A stretch of DNA of 64,000 nucleotides from NCBI RefSeq assembly GCF_019969845.1, contig NZ_JAHXYR010000006.1:310001-374000 (forward strand). Reading direction: 5' to 3'. Source of the DNA: Sphingobacterium sp. GVS05A. GTDB lineage: Bacteria; Bacteroidota; Bacteroidia; Sphingobacteriales; Sphingobacteriaceae. How positions within the stretch are numbered: the first letter of the stretch is position 1; every line of letters begins with the position of its first letter. The position numbers and the translations under genes were made by a program. A model generated the notes under the pieces. That model was not told where the DNA came from, did no database searches, and was given only the letters and a program-made list of their open reading frames with translations. Positions 16,627-24,536 of the stretch are shown here, one piece after another.

Positions 16627-18450
16627 TTATAGCGCATCTATTTTATCCGCAATTTCGTTGAATATCGTTATTTTTTTAGTAAGGTTCATTGTCCTGATTT
16701 TTTCTGCATATTCCTTTGGAAACAGGTTCCAATAATCTGCATTGGTAATTGTGGAATAATAATAACTCGTATTATGGTTCGCTAATGCGTTAAAAATTAA
16801 CTCAAATCTATCGGAGACCTCTCTATCCATAACGAGCTGAAATAAGTTTTCTGCTTTTCTCAGGGTTTCTTTTTGAATTCTTTCTCGAAGGAAAACATTC
16901 AATTCGGATGTATTATTCTGTTCCGTAATGTGGATCAATTGAAACAGACGCGTGAGATTCTCGTTCCAATTTTTCATTTCACGCAGCCTCTCGTACAAAA
17001 CCGGTATCCATTGCTTACTTAAGACCTGTTGTGGGGGTCGAGGTGCGGTTTCCTCAGGAACGAGATAACCTGTTTGGGGATAGACAATATTAAATAGGTC
17101 ACTTTCGTCAATAAAACCTTTTGCATAAGCTGTTTTGAACAGATTAAAGATTTTATCGCTGGAAAGATTGTTGGCAAAAGCGGCATAGAAATAATTTCTG
17201 AAAATCGGTACCTGCCAATTATCTTTAGCCATTTTTGGAACGATCTGCTCTAGGTAATGTAGCCTATTGACTTTGTCAAAACTGTTTAATACGTAAGAGA
17301 TACTGTATGCGACGTCTTGTGCTGGCTCGTTAAAGATTGATTTTTTGCTTTGGATACGATTGTTGATCGTTTCCGATAATAAAAACTTATCGAAAAGCTC
17401 GTAGACTTCTTTCCTATCTTTGTTCGCGAATAATTCAAATCCGACAGCTATTTCTTCCAATTTATCCGATACAATTTTCTCTTCTGCAGCAGGATCTAAT
17501 TGGATGAAATTTTCTAATTTTTCATTGAAATGATCGTTGACTTCCTTAAAAAAGTAAGGCATCGAGGACCGGGATAGGGCAGAAACTAACGCGTTTAATG
17601 ATTTGTTGTTCTTTAAATTTTTAAACGCATTTACCAATTTCTTTAGGCTTGTTTCGGAATTATAATTTGACAAGGCCTTATAGGCAGCTTCACGGACTTG
17701 CTTATTTTTATCGTCTGCAAGCTGAATGATAAATTGTTCGTTGTTGGGGTTTTTAGCTAATATATTGATAGCCTCTTCTTGTAAATTAGGCAGATTGTTG
17801 CTGAAGATATTGTCGATAATATCCTGAATGTCTGTATAGTGCAGTTTGTCTAAAATTCGCAAACGGCGCACATTTTCAGTTTTATCCTCATACTTAAAAC
17901 TTGTCAACAAAAATGGGATAAGCATTTTTCCCGCCTGACTAGCAATTGGCTCTGCAATATAATCAGCTAATTCACTGTATCTATCTCCTAGGGCCTGATC
18001 GAGATAAGGCATTAGACGAAAATCCCTAAAGATGTTCCTTTTGTAGGCATCTTCCAAAATCTCTAGTCGACCACTATTGCTTTGTGTGAGCGCTGTTATA
18101 ATAGGTTTTAATGTGAGATAAGAGTTTGATGTCTGTATCTCTTGTATGTCAAAACTGGGTGACTGTGCTTCTTGTTTTTGATTAGCAACAATGTCTTCTC
18201 CTTGTGTGTAGAGTACAGCGTACACTAGTGTGCTGATAGCCATTAATTTGGAGGCGGATTCTTGAGCATTTGTCCTTGTCAATTCATCGATATCTCCAGC
18301 TATTTTTTTAAAGACAGGCGCTTTTTCCCCCATTTTTTCAAAAACTGGAACCAATTTCAACAAGCGCGGATCATCCTGCGAAAACTTGCTTCCTGCAATA
18401 AACAATCTGTTTATTTCTTGTTGTAAGTCGTACAAGGCTTGAATTTTCAT
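16627..18450 (-). CDS. Helical (HEAT-like) repeat protein of the MoxR-VWA operon
   Basis: A 607-residue protein, almost entirely alpha-helical. Between about residues 180 and 290 there are HEAT-like units, e.g. LQEEAINILAKNPNNEQF and VREAAYKALSNYNSE, each a helix pair with the pattern of repeat scaffolds; no catalytic motif, signal or membrane helix is visible. It is therefore a likely scaffold or adaptor for the ATPase or SWIM protein. The frame is open upstream to a TTG at 18492, but ATG 18450, directly before MKIQALYDLQQEI, is the first good start. From memory, the E. coli yehLMPQ set lacks a clear equivalent, so this may be the lineage-specific component. Confidence 0.75.
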   Translation of the reverse strand: MKIQALYDLQQEINRLFIAGSKFSQDDPRLLKLVPVFEKMGEKAPVFKKIAGDIDELTRTNAQESASKLMAISTLVYAVLYTQGEDIVANQKQEAQSPSFDIQEIQTSNSYLTLKPIITALTQSNSGRLEILEDAYKRNIFRDFRLMPYLDQALGDRYSELADYIAEPIASQAGKMLIPFLLTSFKYEDKTENVRRLRILDKLHYTDIQDIIDNIFSNNLPNLQEEAINILAKNPNNEQFIIQLADDKNKQVREAAYKALSNYNSETSLKKLVNAFKNLKNNKSLNALVSALSRSSMPYFFKEVNDHFNEKLENFIQLDPAAEEKIVSDKLEEIAVGFELFANKDRKEVYELFDKFLLSETINNRIQSKKSIFNEPAQDVAYSISYVLNSFDKVNRLHYLEQIVPKMAKDNWQVPIFRNYFYAAFANNLSSDKIFNLFKTAYAKGFIDESDLFNIVYPQTGYLVPEETAPRPPQQVLSKQWIPVLYERLREMKNWNENLTRLFQLIHITEQNNTSELNVFLRERIQKETLRKAENLFQLVMDREVSDRFELIFNALANHNTSYYYSTITNADYWNLFPKEYAEKIRTMNLTKKITIFNEIADKIDAL

Positions 18451-18499
18451 TGCAATGTGTTTAATTGTGTAATTATGACACTGGTAGGTCAAATAAATT

Positions 18500-19939
18500 T
18501 TAATACAATAGTTTTACCAATTGATTGCCTATGATCAGGGATAAAGGTTGTCCTGTAAAAAGTCCCGATGTGATATTATTATCTAACATGACCAAAAGGC
18601 TAGTTTGTTCGGGATATTCAGAAATAAGGCGCTGTAAGATTTTTGTTGGTTTTACTGTACTTATTTCGAAATCTACTAAAGTCAATTTGTAACCGTTAGC
18701 GTCTTCAACAACGAGATCATTTCCGTTTAAGAAGGTATGGTGGACATGTATTAAAACAACGGGATTTTTATCTTCCAAGGGGTTTTTAATACTGTTTTTT
18801 ACTCCTTTGAATAGTTCAGCATAATTTATTGATGCATACTGGTGGAGTGCAGCGATGTCTTGGGTCGAAGGTGCTCTTTGTGTCTGACTAGCCGATTCCC
18901 ACCTGATACGTGGATTTAATCCACCCGGATAGATGAAAAGCTCTTCAAGTTGCAAGATATCGCTAAAGCTGTTATCTTCTTTAACATATTTTAAAGCTCT
19001 ATGCGGTCTATAATTTTTTGTTTTATACAGTACACCAGATTTCATATTTATCCAAATTCCTTCATCAACGAATTCTCGACGGGCAGGATTGTCGTATGAA
19101 TCGAAAGAAAGTTGCATCAATTCCGCCTTCTCTTCATAGAGACCATAAGAAGTGAGTTCTGTCAATTTCCATATCGTTCCAATTTGTTCTTCAATTGAAG
19201 AACTTGTATCGATGGGACTATCTGGATTATCCAACCGACTTTGGAGATAAGTTCTGGCTTTGTTAAGCAAGCTATGGATATAATTAAGTTGATCGATCGC
19301 AGGTGTAAACTGCTCATTCTTTACGTCACTTAGTAAGATCAGAAAATGTTGGAACGAAGTCTGAATTCCCGATATATAATAGTTCCCCAGCTCTTTTATT
19401 TGTATTTCATAGTTTTTCCGTTCCTTTTGATCAATTGATGAAAGTCCGTTTTGTATTATATTAAACAAAATTTTTTCTGCGAGTTCAATGCCGGTTAGCT
19501 GAGTACTTGTTTTCTTCTTTAAAGCTGTTGCATTGATCTTTTTAGGTTGATCTACCTTCTCTTTTAGCGTTTGTTGGAGTAATTCCTTTTTCTCCTGCTT
19601 TTTCTCAATTTTATTGCGCTTGTCTATTATATCAGATGGTATATCGCTAGAATTAAAAGTGAGACCATTTTTATAGGCAAAAAGTAGGCCGATGCCATGT
19701 TTGCAAGGAAATTGGCGGCTCGGACAACTGCATCTAAATACTGGATTCGATTTCTCAAAGAAATCCGCAGAGCATGAATAGGGATTTTTACCGCTGCCAG
19801 CACAATCCCCCCAAATTATGGTGTTGTCAGCATCGATGTGGAGATTTGAGAATTTATTTTTAGCTGCTAAATCTCGCCCATTTTTGACAGCAGCTGCATT
19901 GGGAGCGAGAGATTCAATCTGTGATTCGGTGATTTCCAT
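18500..19939 (-). CDS. SWIM zinc-finger protein, first gene of the MoxR-VWA operon
   Basis: A 479-residue protein opening the operon. A SWIM zinc site lies near the N-terminus, Cys70-x-Cys72-x6-Cys79-x-His81 in FRCSCPSRQFPCKHGIGLL, the CxCxnCxH pattern that binds zinc and usually contacts DNA or protein. It is followed by a lysine-rich linker (residues 105-150) and a C-terminal half without known motifs. YehQ in E. coli, from memory, plays the same positional role. The ATG is at 19937-19939; no strong ribosome site is visible. The promoter must lie in the spacer upstream. The product is cytoplasmic. Confidence 0.85.
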   Translation of the reverse strand: MEITESQIESLAPNAAAVKNGRDLAAKNKFSNLHIDADNTIIWGDCAGSGKNPYSCSADFFEKSNPVFRCSCPSRQFPCKHGIGLLFAYKNGLTFNSSDIPSDIIDKRNKIEKKQEKKELLQQTLKEKVDQPKKINATALKKKTSTQLTGIELAEKILFNIIQNGLSSIDQKERKNYEIQIKELGNYYISGIQTSFQHFLILLSDVKNEQFTPAIDQLNYIHSLLNKARTYLQSRLDNPDSPIDTSSSIEEQIGTIWKLTELTSYGLYEEKAELMQLSFDSYDNPARREFVDEGIWINMKSGVLYKTKNYRPHRALKYVKEDNSFSDILQLEELFIYPGGLNPRIRWESASQTQRAPSTQDIAALHQYASINYAELFKGVKNSIKNPLEDKNPVVLIHVHHTFLNGNDLVVEDANGYKLTLVDFEISTVKPTKILQRLISEYPEQTSLLVMLDNNITSGLFTGQPLSLIIGNQLVKLLY

Positions 19940-20565
19940 AAATGCTATTTCATATAGTCGTTTGCTCTTCCAAGATAAAAAATGTTTTTAATAGAATTAT
20001 CTGTGTGGATAAGTTTTTCAATTGTTGTCTTTCATGATTTCAAGTGAATACTAATCGTTCCATTTTGCTTAATACAGTCGGCTGCTCACGAAGCGCATGC
20101 TCTCGAATATTGACTTTTTTGTGAGGAATAGCATCTTCTCATCCAGTTTTTGGATACATCATCAGTATGTTCGATATTTCAGCACTTGGAACGATTGATT
20201 TGTGGCACAAAACGACCGCATTAATCTACTTTAGAAGTGACTTATAAAAATGATTTTAATACCTTTAGGAATGATTTATAGCCGATAAGATTTGCCTGTT
20301 TAAGGTTTCACGGGATCATAAAAACTGTATTCACGACAGGTCGGAGGGAGTAAATTGGAGATTAAACGCTTTTCAAATAATCTAATCAATAAGATAATGT
20401 AGTACTTTGTGTTAAGTTCGTATTTAAATTCAAACCAGTCATCTGTGTCAGATATTGCATTATAAGCAAGTGCGTCACATGATATTCTTAAGGTATACCG
20501 ATTGGTTCTATATAGCATCTGGTTTAATATTAACGAGCTATAGATGCAAGCAATTCATCACATCC
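19940..20565. other. Intergenic, 626 bases, upstream of the five-gene operon
   Basis: Holds the promoter of the SWIM-first operon, but no confident -7 element was found. Two minus-strand open stretches were noted and not called genes: 20300-20518 (72 codons with ATG, no ribosome site, no family) and 20040-20141 (33 codons ending in TGA, no start). Both could be remnants. Confidence 0.5.
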
Positions 20566-20943
20566 TTATTCAGGCAATTGCATGAAACTTGCACCAATGA
20601 CTTTTAATTTGTCATCAACATATTTCCAAACCCTGAAATACCTGAATTTTCCTTCCAATGGAGCTCCCATTACCTTGCCTTTTGCCTTCATCGTAACGAC
20701 GGAAAGCGCGGTATCTCCGGTTATTCTGATATCATCAATTTCTGTGGAAGCCTCTTCAATAATCATTGCTTTTGTTCTATGCGCATTTAAATCCATTTCT
20801 TTAGTTAACATTTGCCCCGTTGGTGCAATTGCAATGAGATTATCAAATAATAGTTGGTCCAGAGCATCTACATTGCTTGCCAACTGGGCTAAGAAAAGCT
20901 GATTTTCTGCATCCGCAACATCTTCTTTAGTAACTTTACTCAT
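20566..20943 (-). CDS. DUF4440 / NTF2-like small protein
   Basis: A 125-residue single-domain protein of the SnoaL/NTF2-like fold, DUF4440 subgroup. It begins with a long helix (DVADAENQLFLAQLASNVDAL), followed by the DNLIAIAPTGQML strand-turn, and ends with paired strands containing KFRYFRVWKYVDDKLKVIGA, the usual cone-shaped pocket. No signal peptide is seen, so it is cytoplasmic. Family members bind small ligands or act as isomerases or hydratases, but most are uncharacterised. It stands alone, with no operon partner. Confidence 0.78.
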   Translation of the reverse strand: MSKVTKEDVADAENQLFLAQLASNVDALDQLLFDNLIAIAPTGQMLTKEMDLNAHRTKAMIIEEASTEIDDIRITGDTALSVVTMKAKGKVMGAPLEGKFRYFRVWKYVDDKLKVIGASFMQLPE

Positions 20944-21195
20944 AATTGATTATATAATTAATAACTTTATTTACTTTAAAAATAACAAAAAAAATCAGAC
21001 GGCTACTGCGGGACACTTTATTTCGTAAATTTGATTGAATCATAAAAGGTTCATTGATCGTTTCCATTGGACCATAACAATACATAGCGGTTATCGGGAT
21101 TAATATCGATGTTAGCCCTCGTTAAAGACTAAATGAATGCTGTAAAGCATGTAGAAGTAGAAAACATCTTACTATAAGAGAATAAACTTAAATAA

Positions 21196-22443
21196 ATGCA
21201 GCGAAACTTGACCCTACAGCAGTTAAAAAATATTACATTGGAAAGCCAGGGCTTACTTCGCCGATCAGCATTCGGAAAAGGAAAAAAGGCCGTGCTCAAA
21301 GCACTGGATCACCTCGGTTATTTACAGATAGATACATTATCAATTGTTGAAAGGGCCCATCACCATACGCTTTGGACAAGGATCCCTGATTACAAAACAA
21401 GTTATTTGGATGAACTCGTAAAGGAGCATCAGGTATTTGAATATTGGTTTCACGCAGCATCTTATCTTCCGATGAAAGATTTTCGCTTTGTTTTACCGCG
21501 AATGTTGGAAGTAAAACAAAGTGAATCACATTACTACAATGCGGACCCTAAAATGATGCAATATATCATAGATACCATGCGGGCTGAAGGTCCCAAAAGA
21601 GCAAGAGACTTTGAAAATGAAACTAAAAAACTGGGAAGCTGGTGGAATTGGAAGCCTGCAAAAATTGCTTTGGAACGGCTTTTCCTGCAGGGGGATTTAA
21701 TGATTTCTGAACGCGATGGAATGCAAAAGACGTATGATATCGCAGAAAGAGTACTACCAAATGATATCGACCTGACGAAGCCAAGTTCACTTGAGTTTGC
21801 CGAGTATTTAGTAAAAACTTATTTAAGAGCATATGGATGGACTACTGTCAAACAGATTACTCATCTTAAAGCGGGCGAAGCGATCAGGAAAAATGTAAAT
21901 GACGTTTTGCGTGCACTGATTGAGGAGGATGTAATAGAAAAAGTTACTATTGAAGGCTATCCGTCAGTTTATGTTCTCCGAGATGTAGTAGACAGAAGAA
22001 TAGCGAAGATTCGTGCGGAAATTAATTTGCTATCACCGTTTGACAATGCTATTATTCATCGTGATCGGGTTCAGCAGTTTTTCAATTTCGATTATCGAAT
22101 TGAATGTTACACACCAAAGGAGAAAAGACAATACGGATATTTTTGTTTACCTATTTTATTTGGCAATACATTTATCGGCAGAGTAGACTGCAAAGCGCAT
22201 CGAAAAAATAGGCAACTTGAACTGATCCATCTGCATATAGAAAAACAGTCTATAGACTTTGCATTGTGGGTAGAGCCTTTTGCAGAAATAATAAAAAAGT
22301 TTGCCACTTTTAACGGGTGTGATTCCATAAAATTAACACAGGTAAGTCCCTTGAATAATTCGTTAGCCCTACTTCTGAACAATATTTTTTGTCAATATGA
22401 AGCAATTTCTGCCCCAATAGTAGCACTTTCCAGTAGTTCCTAG
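21196..22443 (+). CDS. DNA glycosylase of the AlkX/YcaQ (HTH_42) family
   Basis: A 415-residue protein of the winged-helix HTH_42 family (YcaQ). These enzymes unhook interstrand DNA crosslinks and remove alkylated bases. The catalytic QxD motif expected of the AlkX subgroup is present at Gln44-Ile45-Asp46 (LQIDTLSIVERAHHH), rather than the QxQ of the AlkZ toxin-resistance subgroup. Three winged-helix units can be traced; the characteristic LLSPFDNAIIHRDR stretch lies near residues 277-290, and a C-terminal beta-barrel with FIGRVDCKAHR follows. Length is typical (about 400). ATG 21196 is the first start. It is monocistronic; a general repair role is more likely than self-resistance, because no biosynthetic genes are nearby. 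Confidence 0.88.
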   Translation: MQRNLTLQQLKNITLESQGLLRRSAFGKGKKAVLKALDHLGYLQIDTLSIVERAHHHTLWTRIPDYKTSYLDELVKEHQVFEYWFHAASYLPMKDFRFVLPRMLEVKQSESHYYNADPKMMQYIIDTMRAEGPKRARDFENETKKLGSWWNWKPAKIALERLFLQGDLMISERDGMQKTYDIAERVLPNDIDLTKPSSLEFAEYLVKTYLRAYGWTTVKQITHLKAGEAIRKNVNDVLRALIEEDVIEKVTIEGYPSVYVLRDVVDRRIAKIRAEINLLSPFDNAIIHRDRVQQFFNFDYRIECYTPKEKRQYGYFCLPILFGNTFIGRVDCKAHRKNRQLELIHLHIEKQSIDFALWVEPFAEIIKKFATFNGCDSIKLTQVSPLNNSLALLLNNIFCQYEAISAPIVALSSSS

Positions 22444-22608
22444 TTTTTGTACGGCATAACTGTAGAATTTGGAAAACTTATACTTGATCAGAAAAGGAGT
22501 ATTATAAGCTTACTTGATCTTCACCTAATTTAAATACTCTATTTTTAAAATTTATTATTTTGTAGCTTGCAGGATGTACAATTTAATGTTATATTAACAT
22601 CACAATTA

Positions 22609-22616
22609 TACCTTTG
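22609..22616 (+). promoter_or_regulatory. -7 promoter element for locus 1 sigma gene
   Basis: TACCTTTG fits the Bacteroidota TAnnTTTG consensus exactly and lies 50 bases before the sigma gene ATG. No clear -33 TTTG at the right spacing was found. Confidence 0.5.
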
Positions 22617-22665
22617 TAAAAATCCTCTGGAAATCTGATATAGTGTACATAATAATCAATGTGTC

Positions 22666-23211
22666 ATGAGAGATCTGTCTGATAAAGAATTGTTTGATAT
22701 TGTGAGAGAAGGCAATACACAGGCATTTTCGGTGTTATTTGATCGCTATGCAGATATTTTATTAAGTTTTATATTAAAGCGGATTGGTTCTATTACAGAT
22801 GCTGAAGATATCCTTCAAGAGGTTTTTACATCTTTATGGAACAGACGCTATAAAATAGAAATCGAGGAATCTATTTACCCCTATCTTTTCAAAGCTGCTA
22901 AATACGAAGTCATTGACTGGATGGCAAGGGATCAAAAACGGATTTCATATTTCGAGCGACTAGTGTTTCCACTGACCAACGAACCAGTTGGTGCAAGTAA
23001 CAGCGATGAGAAATTGATGGTTAAAGAACTCTCGTTTTTGCTGGATAATGAAGTCGCTAAGATGCCCTCCACAATGCAGTCAGCATTTAATCTCAGCCGT
23101 ATCGAAGGCTTAAGCATTAAAGAAATCGCTTTTCGACTATCAATATCCGAACAGACCGTGAAGAATAATATTTCGCTGGCTTTAAGTCGGTTAAAGCTTA
23201 AGGCGAAATAA
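22666..23211 (+). CDS. ECF sigma factor, FecI-like, uptake locus 1
   Basis: A 181-residue ECF sigma factor of the Bacteroidota FecI/RpoE-like group. Region 2 runs about residues 18-80 (FSVLFDRYADILLSF, DAEDILQEVFTSLWNR, YPYLFKAAKYEVIDW) and region 4 about residues 115-178 (MPSTMQSAFNLSRIEGLSIKEIAF, SISEQTVKNNIS). It directs RNA polymerase to the SusC/SusD genes downstream when released by FecR. It is separated by 51 bases from its FecR gene on the same strand. The ATG follows a TAnnTTTG element, suggesting basal transcription by the housekeeping sigma factor. Confidence 0.9.
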   Translation: MRDLSDKELFDIVREGNTQAFSVLFDRYADILLSFILKRIGSITDAEDILQEVFTSLWNRRYKIEIEESIYPYLFKAAKYEVIDWMARDQKRISYFERLVFPLTNEPVGASNSDEKLMVKELSFLLDNEVAKMPSTMQSAFNLSRIEGLSIKEIAFRLSISEQTVKNNISLALSRLKLKAK

Positions 23212-23262
23212 AAATCATTTTTTTTCGGTACTTCTATCCGCTATCTAAGGTTATATAGATAT

Positions 23263-24363
23263 ATGACAGAAGATAATCAAAGAGAGCATGCTCAAAAATT
23301 ACTTAAAAAATATTTGAGAGGGGAGTGCAATCCAGAAGAAGAACAGCTTGTATCCAAATGGTTCTATTCATTAGATGATGAACCAACATTGCCAAAGAAT
23401 GAAAGAGAGGCGTTGTTAGGTCGATCCAAAGATGTTTTGATGCACAAATTTGAAGGGGAGATGAATAAGATGAAACCTAACAAAAATGTGTTTACATGGA
23501 AACGGATTGCCATTGCAGCTTCAGTTCTCTTTGCGTTAACTATTACTGTTTTATTCTTGCAACAAGGACAAACAAGCCCTGCTCCACAGCTTGCGGCCAT
23601 TACTCCGGATACAACAGGCCTGTATAAAAATGATATTCTTCCTGGTGAGCGTTATGCGAGGCTTTCCAATGAGCATGGGGAAACACATTCTTTGGGAAAG
23701 GAAGATCAGGTCGAAAACATAAAGTCCGCAGAACTTAAGGGGAATCTGAAATTAGAAGTACCAGCAGCGGGCACCTATAGTATTGTATTGAACGATGGTA
23801 CCCAAGTATGGTTAAACGCTGCTTCAACATTACAGTACCCAGATCAATTTGAAGGGGATGAACGCCGAGTAAAATTGATTGGAGAAGCTTTTTTTCAAGT
23901 AGCCAAAGATGCCAACAAACCTTTTCGGATCGAAGTTGAAAACTCTGTTATCGAGGTACTCGGTACGAGTTTTAATGTAAATGCCTACCATAAAGAAATC
24001 AATACCTCTTTGGTAGAAGGTAAGGTGAAAATTATGAGTCAAGGACACGAAGCCTATCTTCTCCCAGGAAATGAAGCCATCATTAGTACGGATAAAATAC
24101 GCATACAGCCAGCAGACATACAAAAAAATACAGCTTGGCAACGGGGGGAGTTTTCACTTGAGGGTAGCAGCTTTTCGGAAATTATTAGTCAAATTTCTAG
24201 GTGGTATAATGTGGATTTTATTAATGCGGAGGATATCACCGTAAGCAATAGGTTTAATGGAACGCTTAGCCGGGAATCCAGACTTTCAGAGGTGTTGAAC
24301 ATTCTGTCGTTTGCGACAAACCGAAAGTTTGAAATAGATGGACGGCATATAATCATTCGTTAG
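23263..24363 (+). CDS. FecR-type anti-sigma factor, uptake locus 1
   Basis: A 366-residue single-pass membrane anti-sigma/signal transducer. The cytoplasmic N-terminus (about 80 residues, including LLKKYLRGECNPEEEQLVSKWF) binds the sigma factor, a transmembrane helix spans about residues 85-105 (IAIAASVLFALTITVLF), and the periplasmic FecR domain contains LNDGTQVWLNAASTLQYP, GEAFFQVAKDANKPF and VLGTSFNVNAY. The C-terminal DUF4974 domain (FSEIISQISRWYNVDF) contacts the STN domain of the SusC protein. Ligand arrival at SusC should trigger cleavage and sigma release. Domain set and length are normal for the family. Confidence 0.92.
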   Translation: MTEDNQREHAQKLLKKYLRGECNPEEEQLVSKWFYSLDDEPTLPKNEREALLGRSKDVLMHKFEGEMNKMKPNKNVFTWKRIAIAASVLFALTITVLFLQQGQTSPAPQLAAITPDTTGLYKNDILPGERYARLSNEHGETHSLGKEDQVENIKSAELKGNLKLEVPAAGTYSIVLNDGTQVWLNAASTLQYPDQFEGDERRVKLIGEAFFQVAKDANKPFRIEVENSVIEVLGTSFNVNAYHKEINTSLVEGKVKIMSQGHEAYLLPGNEAIISTDKIRIQPADIQKNTAWQRGEFSLEGSSFSEIISQISRWYNVDFINAEDITVSNRFNGTLSRESRLSEVLNILSFATNRKFEIDGRHIIIR

Positions 24364-24446
24364 TACAGTTAAATTTTTCACCAATTAAAATTTATAAGAT
24401 ATGATATAACCAGACGAATTAACCAAAAGGTTCTATACAATAGAAA

Positions 24447-24468
24447 AGGGGATGTTGACGCATCCCCT
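24447..24468 (+). terminator. Hairpin between fecR and susC, locus 1
   Basis: Perfect 8-bp stem AGGGGATG/CATCCCCT with a 6-base loop, 83 bases after the FecR stop and 68 before the SusC ATG. No T-run follows, so it may be a leaky terminator, an RNA-stability element or an attenuator limiting read-through into susC. Confidence 0.6.
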
Positions 24469-24536
24469 GTTGTAAAAGGCCAAATTTATCGAAGTACGAA
24501 TTCTATAGATTATTAAACCCTTAACAATTCAAAGTT

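Noticed and set aside
12020..19939. Calling the five-gene operon a defined defence system
   Set aside because: Gene content fits MoxR-VWA conflict or chelatase-like systems, but no nuclease, toxin or phage-linked neighbour is visible; kept as an unknown system.
20040..20141. 33-codon open stretch on the minus strand (contains REHALREQPTVLSKMERL)
   Set aside because: Too short, lacks a start, and another frame in the same place is equally open; cannot be told from chance.
20300..20518. 72-codon minus-strand ORF upstream of the SWIM-first operon
   Set aside because: Plausible amino acid mix, but no ribosome site, no recognisable family and no neighbours; left as a note in the intergenic entry.
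21196..22443. AlkZ-type self-resistance glycosylase linked to a toxin cluster
   Set aside because: The motif is QxD, not QxQ, and no biosynthetic genes are nearby.
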